DNA from: Pseudomonas fluorescens
Lineage (GTDB): Bacteria > Pseudomonadota > Gammaproteobacteria > Pseudomonadales > Pseudomonadaceae
Direction of reading: 5' to 3'
NCBI RefSeq assembly: GCF_001708445.1
Contig: NZ_CP015637.1
Span: 6,015,001 to 6,079,000 of the forward strand
Length of the DNA: 64,000 bases
Part shown: positions 51,764 to 61,595 of the stretch, in pieces
Layout: each line of letters starts with the position of its first letter
How positions within the stretch are numbered: the stretch's first letter is position 1
The notes under the pieces: generated by a model
The model's database searches: none
Told to the model about the DNA's origin: nothing
Seen by the model: only the letters and a program-made list of their open reading frames with translations
Position numbers and translations under genes: made by a program

Positions 51764-51801
51764 AAAACGCCGCTTGGCTTTGATCGGCCAAGCGGCGTTT
51801 T
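51764..51801. terminator. bidirectional terminator between erpA and anmK
   Basis: A perfect 15-bp stem (AAAACGCCGCTTGGC/GCCAAGCGGCGTTTT) with an 8-base loop. The A/T ends give a U-tract in both directions for the convergent genes. Confidence 0.93.
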
Positions 51802-51826
51802 GCTGTCTGCAGATCCTGGAGGGCTG

Positions 51827-52921
<1,095 letters not shown>

Positions 52922-54340
52922 TTAACGCTTCGCCGAAGCCAGCAGGGTGGAGCGCTCCTGATCCATGCGCGCCATCAGCGGCTGGCTCTGTTGCATGAAG
53001 CGCGCACGCTCGGCCTTGGCGATGGGGTCGGCCATGGGTAGCTTTTGGCCCAATGGATCGACGTGTACGCCATTGACTTGGAACTCATAATGCAAGTGCG
53101 GTCCGGTAGACAGGCCGGTAGTGCCGATATAACCAATCACCTGGCCTTGCTTCACGGTGCCGCCCGTCTGCACGCCCTTGGCGAACCCTTGCATGTGGCC
53201 ATAAAGGGTACGGTAGGTGTTGCCGTGCTGGATGATCACGGTATTGCCGTAGCCTCCGCGACGACCGGCCAGCAGCACCTTGCCGTCACCGGCGGCCTTG
53301 ATTGGCGTACCACGAGGGGCGGCATAGTCGACGCCTTTGTGGGCGCGGATTTTGTTCAGAATTGGATGCTTGCGGCCCATGGAGAATCGCGAGCTAATAC
53401 GAGCGAAGTCGACAGGCGTGCGGATAAACGCCTTACGCATGCTGTTGCCATCGGCGGTGTAGTAGCTGCTGTTGCCTTGCTTGTTGGTGTAGCGAACTGC
53501 GGTATAGGTCTTGCCGCGGTTGGTGAAGCGTGCGGAGAGAATATTGCCGGTGCCGACCACTTTACCGTTGGCGACCTTCTGCTCGTAGATCACGTCGAAT
53601 TCATCGCCTTGGCGGATGTCCTGGGCGAAGTCGATGTCGTATCCAAATACGCTGGCCATGTCCATGGTCATGCTATGGGACAGGCCGGCGCGTGCAGCGG
53701 ACTGCGACAAGGAGCTGTTGATCACGCCGTGTACATAAGCAGAGCGCATCACCGGCTTGGTGGTGACACGATTGAAGGCAAAGCCCTTGGCGCCCTTGGT
53801 CAGGGTGATGCTTTCGAGGTCGCTGATGTTGCTGTGCAGGTTATTCAACTGGCCATCTGGGGTCAGTTCGAACTCAAGCTTCTGCCCGTGCTTGAGTTGG
53901 GTGAATTGCTTGGCCTGTTTGTCACTGGCCAGTACTTCATTAACCGTGGCGGCGGGCAGGCCGACCTTTTCGAACAGGGTCGACAACGTATCGCCTTTTG
54001 CGACGATGACTTCGCGGTGTTGCGGATTCTTGGCGACATCTGCTGCCGGGGCAGGTGCTGGTTTAGCTGCTTGCTGGGTGTCTTCGGGGCTGCTTTCTAT
54101 CTGGGCGAACGGTGATTCAGTAGCGGTAGTTGTGGCTTGCTGTGCGTCGGAAGCGTCTTGATCTTGTGTCAGTTGCTCAACCGGGCTTTCCAGGTCAAGG
54201 CTCAGGGATGTTCGTTTGGCCTCTACATCACTGGAAGGGAATACCAGGAGCGCCAGGCTGAGAAGGGCGGCGATACCACTTGCTGCGAGCAGGTGGGTCT
54301 TCGGGTAAAGCGGCGGCGCTTTAGACGGTTCAGTGGTCAT
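52922..54340 (-). CDS. M23 family peptidoglycan DD-metalloendopeptidase (MepM-like)
   Basis: 472 residues. The N-terminal membrane anchor (TSGIAALLSLALLVF-like) is followed by a Pro/Ala/Gln-rich linker, a LysM/OapA-type region (VIVAKGDTLSTLFEKVGLP), and a LytM/M23 domain with zinc ligands in RAHKGVDYAAPRG and GPHLHYEFQVNG. It probably cleaves peptide cross-links during wall growth. The start MTTEPSKAPPLYPK is preferred by family; no Shine-Dalgarno is visible, and an upstream ATG at 54385 also lacks one. Confidence 0.9.
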   Translation of the reverse strand: MTTEPSKAPPLYPKTHLLAASGIAALLSLALLVFPSSDVEAKRTSLSLDLESPVEQLTQDQDASDAQQATTTATESPFAQIESSPEDTQQAAKPAPAPAADVAKNPQHREVIVAKGDTLSTLFEKVGLPAATVNEVLASDKQAKQFTQLKHGQKLEFELTPDGQLNNLHSNISDLESITLTKGAKGFAFNRVTTKPVMRSAYVHGVINSSLSQSAARAGLSHSMTMDMASVFGYDIDFAQDIRQGDEFDVIYEQKVANGKVVGTGNILSARFTNRGKTYTAVRYTNKQGNSSYYTADGNSMRKAFIRTPVDFARISSRFSMGRKHPILNKIRAHKGVDYAAPRGTPIKAAGDGKVLLAGRRGGYGNTVIIQHGNTYRTLYGHMQGFAKGVQTGGTVKQGQVIGYIGTTGLSTGPHLHYEFQVNGVHVDPLGQKLPMADPIAKAERARFMQQSQPLMARMDQERSTLLASAKR

Positions 54341-54356
54341 AGGTAATTTTGACTTT

Positions 54357-54400
54357 GAAGATGAAATGGAAAAGATGAATGACATGATGAAGATGAAATA
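54357..54400. repeat. degenerate GATGAA tandem sequence upstream of the M23 peptidase
   Basis: About 44 bases of imperfect GATGAA/ATGGAA units on the plus strand, read as CU-rich TTCATC on the minus strand in the 5' region of the M23 gene. It is low-complexity and distinct from the REP families. Confidence 0.5.
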
Positions 54401-54549
54401 ACTGTATAAAATATAACCAAATCATCTGTGGTGCAAGCTCGCGAACGCTGTGCTTGCTGAACGGTGTCCGTGCGCAGGGCAAAACTTGTAATTAGTCCCT
54501 GATCTTGTATGGTTGGTTCCCTTTTGAATCTGAGCCTTGCGGGTCTGTT

Positions 54550-55749
54550 ATGAAGTCGGTTGAAGAGCAGCTAGCGCTGATAAAACGTGGTGCGGAAGAA
54601 CTGTTGGTCGAGTCTGAGCTGATCGAAAAGCTCAAGCGCGGCCAGCCCCTGCGTATCAAGGCCGGCTTTGATCCGACGGCGCCGGATCTGCACCTTGGGC
54701 ATACCGTGCTTATAAACAAGCTGCGTCAGTTCCAGGAACTGGGGCATCAGGTCATCTTCCTTATAGGTGACTTCACCGGGATGATCGGCGATCCGAGTGG
54801 CAAGAGCGCAACGCGTCCGCCACTGACTCGTGAGCAGGTTCTCGATAATGCCGAGACCTACAAGACCCAGGTGTTCAAGATTCTCGATCCTGCCAAGACC
54901 GAGGTGGCCTTTAACTCCACCTGGATGGATCAGATGGGGCCGGCCGACTTTATTCGCCTGACGTCCCAATACACCGTGGCGCGCATGCTTGAGCGAGATG
55001 ACTTCGACAAGCGCTACTCCACCAACCAGCCTATCGCGATTCATGAGTTCCTCTACCCGTTGGTGCAAGGGTATGACTCGGTGGCTCTGCGTGCCGACGT
55101 TGAGTTGGGTGGTACCGATCAGAAGTTCAATCTGTTGATGGGGCGCGAGTTGCAGCGTGCATATGGGCAGGAAGCCCAATGCATTCTGACCATGCCGTTG
55201 CTGGAAGGCTTGGATGGCGTCAAGAAGATGTCCAAGTCGCTGGGTAACTATGTGGGTATCCAGGAGGCGCCAGGCGTGATGTATGGCAAGCTGGTTTCTA
55301 TCCCGGATGCGCTGATGTGGCGTTACTTCGAGTTGTTGAGCTTTCGTTCTATGGATGAAATCAACGCGCTGCGTGCTGAGGTCGAGGCGGGGGCTAATCC
55401 GCGCGACGTGAAGATCAAGCTGGCCGAAGAGATCGTTGCGCGTTTCCATGGTGAGGAGGCGGCCGCCAGTGCTCACCGTGCGGCAGGCAATCGCATGAGA
55501 GATGGCGAGCTGCCGGATGATTTGCCGGAGATCGAGTTGGTAGCTGCAGAGGCGATGCCGATCGCGGCTGTCCTTAATAAGGCGGGGCTGGTGAAGAACT
55601 CGGCGGTTGCACGTGACCTTCTGGGTTCGGGTGGTGTGCGTATAGATGGTGAGGTGGTTGATCGCACCTTTATATATGAGCTGGGTGCTACCCATGTTTG
55701 CCAGGCTGGGAAGAAGGCATTTGCGCGTATTACGCTTAAATCCGAATAA
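54550..55749 (+). CDS. tyrS: tyrosyl-tRNA synthetase
   Basis: A 399-residue class I synthetase of the TyrZ type seen in Pseudomonas. The HIGH motif reads HLGH at residues 48-51, and KKMSKS is intact in [14 protein letters not shown]-terminal S4 RNA-binding domain ends the protein. The start [14 protein letters not shown] was chosen; 15 upstream codons lack similarity. In P. aeruginosa this gene immediately precedes an rRNA operon. Confidence 0.95.
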   Translation: MKSVEEQLALIKRGAEELLVESELIEKLKRGQPLRIKAGFDPTAPDLHLGHTVLINKLRQFQELGHQVIFLIGDFTGMIGDPSGKSATRPPLTREQVLDNAETYKTQVFKILDPAKTEVAFNSTWMDQMGPADFIRLTSQYTVARMLERDDFDKRYSTNQPIAIHEFLYPLVQGYDSVALRADVELGGTDQKFNLLMGRELQRAYGQEAQCILTMPLLEGLDGVKKMSKSLGNYVGIQEAPGVMYGKLVSIPDALMWRYFELLSFRSMDEINALRAEVEAGANPRDVKIKLAEEIVARFHGEEAAASAHRAAGNRMRDGELPDDLPEIELVAAEAMPIAAVLNKAGLVKNSAVARDLLGSGGVRIDGEVVDRTFIYELGATHVCQAGKKAFARITLKSE

Positions 55750-55764
55750 GTCTGAAATTAAGTG

Positions 55765-55862
55765 TTGACGGCGTTTTATATCTGTCTATAATTCGCCCCA
55801 CTTCCGGCGCAGTCGAAACGGAAAACTCCTTGGTAAACAAAGAGTTACGCAAGATTCGACAA
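55765..55862 (+). promoter_or_regulatory. orphan rRNA-operon-type promoter and leader fragment
   Basis: TTGACG (55765-55770), a 16-base spacer, and perfect TATAAT (55787-55792), followed by a GC-rich discriminator (TCGCCCC). About 70 bases after that (including GGCGCAGTCGAAACGGAAAA) match what I recall of Pseudomonas rRNA leaders. It starts 15 bases after the tyrS stop, where an rrn operon lies in P. aeruginosa. No 16S, 23S, tRNA or 5S sequence follows. Confidence 0.6.
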
Positions 55863-55880
55863 CGCGGCGCCTGTGAGTTC

Positions 55881-55904
55881 TTCGCGAGCAAGCTCGCTCC
55901 TACA
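55881..55904. repeat. solitary REP (GCGAGCAAGCTCGCTCCTACA type)
   Basis: One REP arm of the family of 62997-63097, between the orphan leader and the long inverted repeat. No inverted partner nearby. Confidence 0.75.
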
Positions 55905-55929
55905 AAAAAGCCTTAACTGAACGGCATTA

Positions 55930-56006
55930 GGGCTTGCCCCGCGTTGGAGTGCGTAGCGCTCCCAAGATTTTTGGGGCCGCTACGCACTCCAACGCGGGGC
56001 AAGCCC
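55930..56006. repeat. long perfect inverted repeat (29-bp arms)
   Basis: Arms at 55930-55958 and 55978-56006 (starting GGGCTTGCCCCGCG and its complement) are perfectly complementary over 29 bases. The 19-base loop also folds on itself (CCCAA/TTGGG). The sequence differs from the other REP families. It is probably a REPIN-type element of another class, 109 bases before the TldD-like gene. Confidence 0.85.
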
Positions 56007-56115
56007 GCTCGCCACAGGGGCACTTGCCACAAAGAATCACCTTTCCTTGATCAGCCCCCAGCCCAGGCCTACTCTGTTTGCCTGCCCGCGCTGAGCCGCC
56101 CACAAGGAAGGCCCC

Positions 56116-57558
56116 ATGTTCGAACACCACGCCACACTCAAAAAACATTTCAGTGCCCTGCGCACCACCGCCGACTTCTTCTCCCTGCGCTACGTACGTG
56201 AGTCCGGCCACTACCTGTCGGTGCGCAAGAACGTCGCCGAACCGCCACACCTGAACCACGACGCAGGCGCCATGCTCACCGTGCGTGTCAACGGCGTCGA
56301 AGCCTATGCCGCGACCCACGATATTTCCCTGGCCGGCCTGCAAGCGGCCCTTGAACGTGCCGAACAGCAAGCGCGCCTGATCAAGCCTCACGCCCTGCTC
56401 GACCTGCGCGATCAACAGGTCTCCAGCGACGTGGCCGACTACCTGTCACCGAACCTTGCGCAAGCCTTCCCTTCCTTGAGCGACTGCTACCAACTGCTGG
56501 GTGATGAATCCGCCGCCGTGCCCCGCGACGAACGCCTGGTCAACTGGGAAGTCAGCCTCGGCCTGAGCCACGTCGAGCAGATCTACCTCAATAATGCCGG
56601 GGCCGAACTGCGCCAGGCCCAACGGTTCGTATTCCCCGGCGTCAACGTCACGGCCTACGACGGCAACGACAGCCAGACCCGTACCCTCGGCGGCAGCAAC
56701 TTCGGCCAGCAAGGCAGCTTTGACGTGATCGAGCGTTTTGGCCTGGTCGGCGCCGCACCCCGCATCGCCGACGAAGCCCTGCAACTGCTGCTGGCGCCGA
56801 ATACGCCCCAAGGTCCGCGCGACCTGCTGCTGATGCCCGACCAGATGATCCTGCAAATCCACGAATCCATCGGCCATCCACTGGAGCTCGACCGCATCCT
56901 GGGTGATGAGCGCAATTACGCCGGCACCAGCTTCGTCAAGGCCAGCGACTTCGGTCACCTGCAATACGGCTCCAAGCTGTTGAACGTGACGTTCGACCCG
57001 GACATTCCCGAACAACTTGCCAGTTATAGCCATGACGACGACGGCAGCGCCGCCAGCAAGCAGTTCCTGATCCGCGAAGGGCTGCTGCTCAAGCCGTTGG
57101 GCGGCGCGCTGTCGCAATTCCGTTCGGGCATGAACGGTGTGGCCAACAGCCGTGCCAGCAGTTGGAACCGCCCGCCGATCGACCGCATGGCCAACCTGAA
57201 TATCGAAGCCGGCGATAAGAGCCTGGCGCAACTGATTGGCGGCATCGAACACGGCATCCTGATGTCGACCAACCGTTCGTGGTCGATCGACGATGCGCGC
57301 AATAAATTCCAGTTCGGCTGCGAGTGGGGCCAGTTGATTGAAAACGGTGAGCTCAAGGGCGTGGTAAAAAACCCCAACTACCGGGCTATCTCCGCGCAGT
57401 TCTGGCGCAACCTCAGCGCAGTGGGCGACGCCAGCACCTTCAAGGTCCTGGGCACGCCCAACTGCGGCAAAGGCGAACCCAACCAGGTGATCCGCGTCGG
57501 CCATGCCTCGCCCGCCTGTGTGTTCAGCAACGTTGATGTATTCGGGGGAGATGCCTGA
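56116..57558 (+). CDS. TldD/PmbA family metallopeptidase, catalytic (TldD-like) subunit
   Basis: A 480-residue TldD-family protein with the metal motif HESIGH (H249, E250, H254) and the second-site Cys in NCGKGEPNQ (C450), so it should be the active partner. TldD/TldE heterodimers cleave unfolded or modified peptides and mature microcin B17-type products. It overlaps the TldE-like gene by one base. The canonical tldD and pmbA of Pseudomonas are expected elsewhere and apart, so this is probably a second pair. AAGGAAGG lies upstream of the start. Confidence 0.9.
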   Translation: MFEHHATLKKHFSALRTTADFFSLRYVRESGHYLSVRKNVAEPPHLNHDAGAMLTVRVNGVEAYAATHDISLAGLQAALERAEQQARLIKPHALLDLRDQQVSSDVADYLSPNLAQAFPSLSDCYQLLGDESAAVPRDERLVNWEVSLGLSHVEQIYLNNAGAELRQAQRFVFPGVNVTAYDGNDSQTRTLGGSNFGQQGSFDVIERFGLVGAAPRIADEALQLLLAPNTPQGPRDLLLMPDQMILQIHESIGHPLELDRILGDERNYAGTSFVKASDFGHLQYGSKLLNVTFDPDIPEQLASYSHDDDGSAASKQFLIREGLLLKPLGGALSQFRSGMNGVANSRASSWNRPPIDRMANLNIEAGDKSLAQLIGGIEHGILMSTNRSWSIDDARNKFQFGCEWGQLIENGELKGVVKNPNYRAISAQFWRNLSAVGDASTFKVLGTPNCGKGEPNQVIRVGHASPACVFSNVDVFGGDA

Positions 57559-58874
57559 TGAACAACTTCAAGGCATTGGTGCAGTGGCTCAAGCAGGCCC
57601 TCACCGACAAGGAACAATTTCACCTGGGCTATGCCGCCGAATCGTCCGAGTTCGTGCGTTTCAACCACGCCAAGGTGCGTCAGGCCGGGCAGGTGCAACA
57701 GGCCAGCCTCACCCTCAAGCTGATCAACGACGGCCGCCATGCCGACCTGGGCATCACCCTGGCCGGCGAACCGGAGCTGGACCGCCAGCGCCTCGCCGAC
57801 GGCCTGCAACAGTTGCGTGAAACCTTGCCACTGCTGCCGCACGACCCGTACTTGCTGCTCAACCACAACGCCTGGCAAAGCCACAACGAACAGGCGCGCC
57901 CCCTGCCCGACCTGGCGCGAGTGCTGGAGGAAATCAGCCAGGCGGCGCACGGCGTCGACCTGGTCGGCTTTTATGCCGCAGGCCCGATCAGCCGTGGCTT
58001 TGCCAGTTCCAACGGCGCATTTGGCTGGCACCAGGCCAATAGCTTCAACTTCGATTTCAGCCTGTTCCACGCCAATGGCGAAGCGGTGAAAGCCAGTTAT
58101 GCCGGGCACACCTGGAACAGCGACGAGTTCGCCCGGCGCTTCCAACTGGCCCGCCAACAGCTGGAGTTCCTCGACCGCCCGCTGCACACACTGGCGCCTG
58201 GGCAATACCGCGCCTACCTGGCCCCCGCGGCGCTGGAAGAAATCATCAGCATCATCACTTGGGGTGGTTTTTCCGCCCAGGCCATCGCCAGCAAAGGCAG
58301 CTCGTTGCAACGGTTGTATGCCGGCGAACAATCGCTGAGCCCGCTGGTGACGGTGGATGAGCAGATCAGCGGCTCCCTGAGCCAGGCGTTTTCCACCGAG
58401 GGCTACCCGCGCAGCGATGTCACGCTGATCAACGCCGGCAAAGCCGATGGCCAACTGGTGAACTCGCGCAGCGCCGCTGAATACGGCCTCAGCGCCAACG
58501 GCGCCAGCCGCGACGAATCCCCCAGTGCCTTGCAGATGGCGGCGGGCACCTTGGCCCAGGCCGATATCCTCAAGCAACTGGGCACCGGGCTGTATATCAG
58601 CAACCTGTGGTACCTGAACTACTCCGACCTGCCGGCCGCCCGCCTGACCGGCATGACGCGCTTCGCCACGTTCTGGGTGGAAGACGGTGAGATCAAGGCG
58701 CCGGTCAGCACCATGCGCTTTGATGACAGCGTCTACAGCTTGCTCGGGTCGCAGTTGGAGGCCCTGACCGCCGAGCGCGAACTGCTGCTGTCGGCCAGTA
58801 CCTACAGCCAACGCAACACCGCGTCCAACCTGTTGCCGGGGGCGTTGGTAAAACGCCTGACCCTGACCCTGTAA
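57558..58874 (+). CDS. TldD/PmbA family protein, non-catalytic (TldE-like) subunit
   Basis: A 438-residue family member lacking the HExxxH motif, as TldE/PmbA do, so it is the expected inactive partner of the preceding gene. Conserved C-terminal segments are VEDGEIKAPVSTMRFDDSVY and LPGALVKRLTLTL. It is translated from an overlapping TGATG junction. A REPIN follows. Confidence 0.88.
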   Translation: MNNFKALVQWLKQALTDKEQFHLGYAAESSEFVRFNHAKVRQAGQVQQASLTLKLINDGRHADLGITLAGEPELDRQRLADGLQQLRETLPLLPHDPYLLLNHNAWQSHNEQARPLPDLARVLEEISQAAHGVDLVGFYAAGPISRGFASSNGAFGWHQANSFNFDFSLFHANGEAVKASYAGHTWNSDEFARRFQLARQQLEFLDRPLHTLAPGQYRAYLAPAALEEIISIITWGGFSAQAIASKGSSLQRLYAGEQSLSPLVTVDEQISGSLSQAFSTEGYPRSDVTLINAGKADGQLVNSRSAAEYGLSANGASRDESPSALQMAAGTLAQADILKQLGTGLYISNLWYLNYSDLPAARLTGMTRFATFWVEDGEIKAPVSTMRFDDSVYSLLGSQLEALTAERELLLSASTYSQRNTASNLLPGALVKRLTLTL

Positions 58875-58885
58875 ATACAGCCCCC

Positions 58886-58973
58886 TGTGGGAGGGGACTT
58901 GCCCCCGATGGCGGTGTGTCAGTCAATGAGTACTTTGCTGATACACCGCCATCGGGAGCAAGCTCCCTCCCAC
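58886..58973. repeat. REPIN (GTGGGAGGGGACTTGC type)
   Basis: Inverted arms at 58886-58909 and 58951-58973 with a 41-base spacer, 11 bases after the TldE-like stop. Family as at 28028, 34270 and 43426. Confidence 0.85.
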
Positions 58974-59057
58974 CTTGTCCTGTGCTGATTTCAGACATCG
59001 CGGTTTCAGCCCTTCCTACCGTAAATTCTCTTCCTCCCAGTCTGCACGGGCAGCCTG

Positions 59058-59086
59058 TTGTCGCCTGCGAAAAACCTCGTTATAAG
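59058..59086 (+). promoter_or_regulatory. candidate promoter of the RhlA-like gene
   Basis: TTGTCG (59058-59063) and TATAAG (59081-59086) with a 17-base spacer, 72 bases before the start. I see no las/rhl-type box next to it, unlike rhlA of P. aeruginosa. Confidence 0.45.
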
Positions 59087-59158
59087 AGTTAGTGGCCCCC
59101 CGCCACCTCATCCACGAGAGCATGACCTTGCCCGGGAAGGGCAAGCTGGAGCGTTGAC

Positions 59159-60049
59159 ATGAACCATGGAAGTTTTGTCATTGAAAAGCTGTTCAAGCAC
59201 TACAACGTTCATGTTGAGCAGCTAGGAAACGATTCGGAAAAGAAGACCATCTTGATGGTCAATGGCGCACTGTCCACCACACGCTCATTCGCCCGCACCA
59301 GCAAATGCCTGGCCGAGCATTTCAATGTGCTGTTGTTCGACCTGCCGTTCTCCGGCTATTCGCGCGAGTACAACACCGACCTGGACCTGGTGACCAAGGA
59401 CGACGAAGTCCAAATCCTGCGCGCGCTGGTCGAGCGCTTCCAGGTCAACCACCTGGTGTCGGCCTCGTGGGGCGGTATCTCCACGCTGCTGACCCTGGCG
59501 CATAACCCGCCGTCGATCGAAAGTTCGGTAGTCATGGCCCTGGCGCCCAACCTGAACCAGGCCATGCTCGACTATGTGGAGCGGGTACGCGTGCTGATCG
59601 AGGCCGATGACAAATCCGCCGTCGGCCACTTGCTCAACGAGACCGTCGGCAAATACCTGTCGCCCCGGCTCAAGCGCAACAACCATCGGCACCTGTCGAA
59701 CATGGCCACCACCGAGTACCGCCAGGCGCGTTTCCATATCCACCAGGTGTTGGCGCTGGGCGATGGCAACTACCTGCCCCAGCTCAAACAGATCGAAACC
59801 CCGGTGCACTTTCTCAACGGCACGCTGGACGAATACACCCCGGCCGCCGATGCCCAGTTGTTCAAGCACTACGTCGGCCACAGCAGCTTTGCCGTGGCGG
59901 AACATACCGGGCATTTACTCGACCTGGAGTCCCGCGAATCAGCCCTGGCGGTGCACCGCGCGCTGTTGGATTTCTTGGTGGGAGAGCACGCAAAGCTGTC
60001 GGATTTAGACGAACCGCCAGTGGGAAAAGGAGCGACGAATGGCGCATAA
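59159..60049 (+). CDS. rhlA: RhlA-like alpha/beta hydrolase (HAA synthase family)
   Basis: 296 residues strongly resembling RhlA, which couples two beta-hydroxyacyl-ACP into hydroxyalkanoyloxyalkanoate, the lipid part of rhamnolipid. Shared segments: KCLAEHFNV, the nucleophile elbow in [13 protein letters not shown] (S103), [23 protein letters not shown] and the His in [11 protein letters not shown]. The related transacylase PhaG differs in the elbow context. No rhlB follows; the next gene is an exporter 36 bases downstream. Confidence 0.78.
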   Translation: MNHGSFVIEKLFKHYNVHVEQLGNDSEKKTILMVNGALSTTRSFARTSKCLAEHFNVLLFDLPFSGYSREYNTDLDLVTKDDEVQILRALVERFQVNHLVSASWGGISTLLTLAHNPPSIESSVVMALAPNLNQAMLDYVERVRVLIEADDKSAVGHLLNETVGKYLSPRLKRNNHRHLSNMATTEYRQARFHIHQVLALGDGNYLPQLKQIETPVHFLNGTLDEYTPAADAQLFKHYVGHSSFAVAEHTGHLLDLESRESALAVHRALLDFLVGEHAKLSDLDEPPVGKGATNGA

Positions 60050-60085
60050 TCGCCGACACATAGCCGGCTAACAAAAAGGTACCCC

Positions 60086-61513
60086 ATGCCAGATCGTGCC
60101 CCTCTCGATGCCAAGACTGCCCGCTGGCTCCCCTGGGTAGTAGCGATTGCCTTCTTCATGCAATCGCTGGATGGGACGATTCTCAACACGGCACTGCCGG
60201 CCATGGCCCGGGACCTGGCGGAAAACCCGCTGCGCATGCAAGGGGTGGTGATCGCCTACATGCTCACCGTCGCCTTGCTGATCCCGGCCTCGGGCTGGAT
60301 CGCCGACCGCTTCGGCACCAAGAAAATCTTCTTCGGCGCGATCATGCTGTTCAGCATCGGCTCCTTGCTGTGTGCCCTGTCCAGCAGCCTGACCATGCTG
60401 GTGGGCGCACGGGTCATCCAGGGCCTCGGCGGTGCGTTGATGCTGCCGGTTGGCCGGCTCGTGGTTCTACGTGCTTACCCCCGCTCCGAATTGGTGCGGA
60501 TCATGGGTTTCATTACCATCCCCGGCCTGCTCGGGCCCTTGCTCGGCCCGACCATGGGCGGTTGGATGGTGCAATACCTGACGTGGCACTGGATCTTCCT
60601 GATCAACCTGCCGGTGGGCATGATCGGTTGCTATGCCGTGTGGAAACTCATCCCCGACCTGCGCGGCAGCGAACGTACGCGCTTCGATGGCATCGGCTTC
60701 CTGCTGTTCGGCGCAGCGATGGTGCTGATCACCATTGCCATGGAAGGCTTGGGCGAACTGCACCTGCCGCACCTGCGGGTGATGTTGCTGCTGTTCGGCG
60801 GGTTGGCGTGCCTGGCGGCGTATTGGCTGCGCGCCGGGCATATCGATAACCCGCTGTTCTCGCCAGCGCTGTTCAAGACCCGCACCTTTGCGGTGGGCAT
60901 CCTCGGTAACCTGTTCGCGCGCCTGGGCAGCGGTGCCTTGCCGTTCCTGGTGCCGTTGCTGCTGCAAGTGGCCCTGGGGTATTCGCCGTCCCAGGCCGGG
61001 ATGAGCATGCTGCCCCTGGCGGCCGCGGCGATGTTCGCCAAGTCGGTGGCGCGCCCGCTGATCGAGCGCCTGGGTTATCGCGTGGTGTTGACCGGCAACA
61101 CCCTGGCCCTGGGCATCATGCTGGCGAGCATGGGCCTGGTCAGCGAGCAAACACCCTACCCGCTGTTGCTGGGCATGCTGGCGGTGCTGGGGGCGATCAA
61201 CTCCCTGCAATTTACCGCCATGAACACCGTGACCCTGATCGACCTCGACGACGCCCAGGCCAGCAGCGGCAACAGTTTGCTGTCGGTGGTGGCGCAATTG
61301 TCCCTGAGCCTGGGGGTGGCCTGCGCCGGTGCGTTGCTCGGGGGCTTCACCGCCGAATCGGGCAACGACGGCGTCAGCACGGTACTCGGCGCGTTCCAAC
61401 TGACCTTCCTCACGGTGGGCATCATGGCGATGCTGGCGGCGGCGATCTTCCTGCAATTGTCGCCAAAAGACGGCAAACGTGTGGTCAGCCCCGAACACCA
61501 CATCGAGCACTAG
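60086..61513 (+). CDS. DHA2-family MFS drug/surfactant exporter (MdtD/HsrA-like)
   Basis: A 475-residue inner-membrane transporter with about 14 helices. The MFS motif A reads GWIADRFGTKKIF, and the DHA2 motif C region is GLLGPLLGPTMGGW. It lies 36 bases after the RhlA-like gene, with AAAAAGG upstream of the start, so co-transcription is likely. Rhamnolipid clusters in Burkholderia also carry such exporters, which suggests a role in surfactant export. Drug export is the default alternative. Confidence 0.87.
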   Translation: MPDRAPLDAKTARWLPWVVAIAFFMQSLDGTILNTALPAMARDLAENPLRMQGVVIAYMLTVALLIPASGWIADRFGTKKIFFGAIMLFSIGSLLCALSSSLTMLVGARVIQGLGGALMLPVGRLVVLRAYPRSELVRIMGFITIPGLLGPLLGPTMGGWMVQYLTWHWIFLINLPVGMIGCYAVWKLIPDLRGSERTRFDGIGFLLFGAAMVLITIAMEGLGELHLPHLRVMLLLFGGLACLAAYWLRAGHIDNPLFSPALFKTRTFAVGILGNLFARLGSGALPFLVPLLLQVALGYSPSQAGMSMLPLAAAAMFAKSVARPLIERLGYRVVLTGNTLALGIMLASMGLVSEQTPYPLLLGMLAVLGAINSLQFTAMNTVTLIDLDDAQASSGNSLLSVVAQLSLSLGVACAGALLGGFTAESGNDGVSTVLGAFQLTFLTVGIMAMLAAAIFLQLSPKDGKRVVSPEHHIEH

Positions 61514-61595
61514 CAGGCGTCTCGTCGAGAACTTGCAGGGAAAATCCCATAGGGCTGGTACACTGCGCGACATTTTGTTTTGCAGAGCCAGTCCC

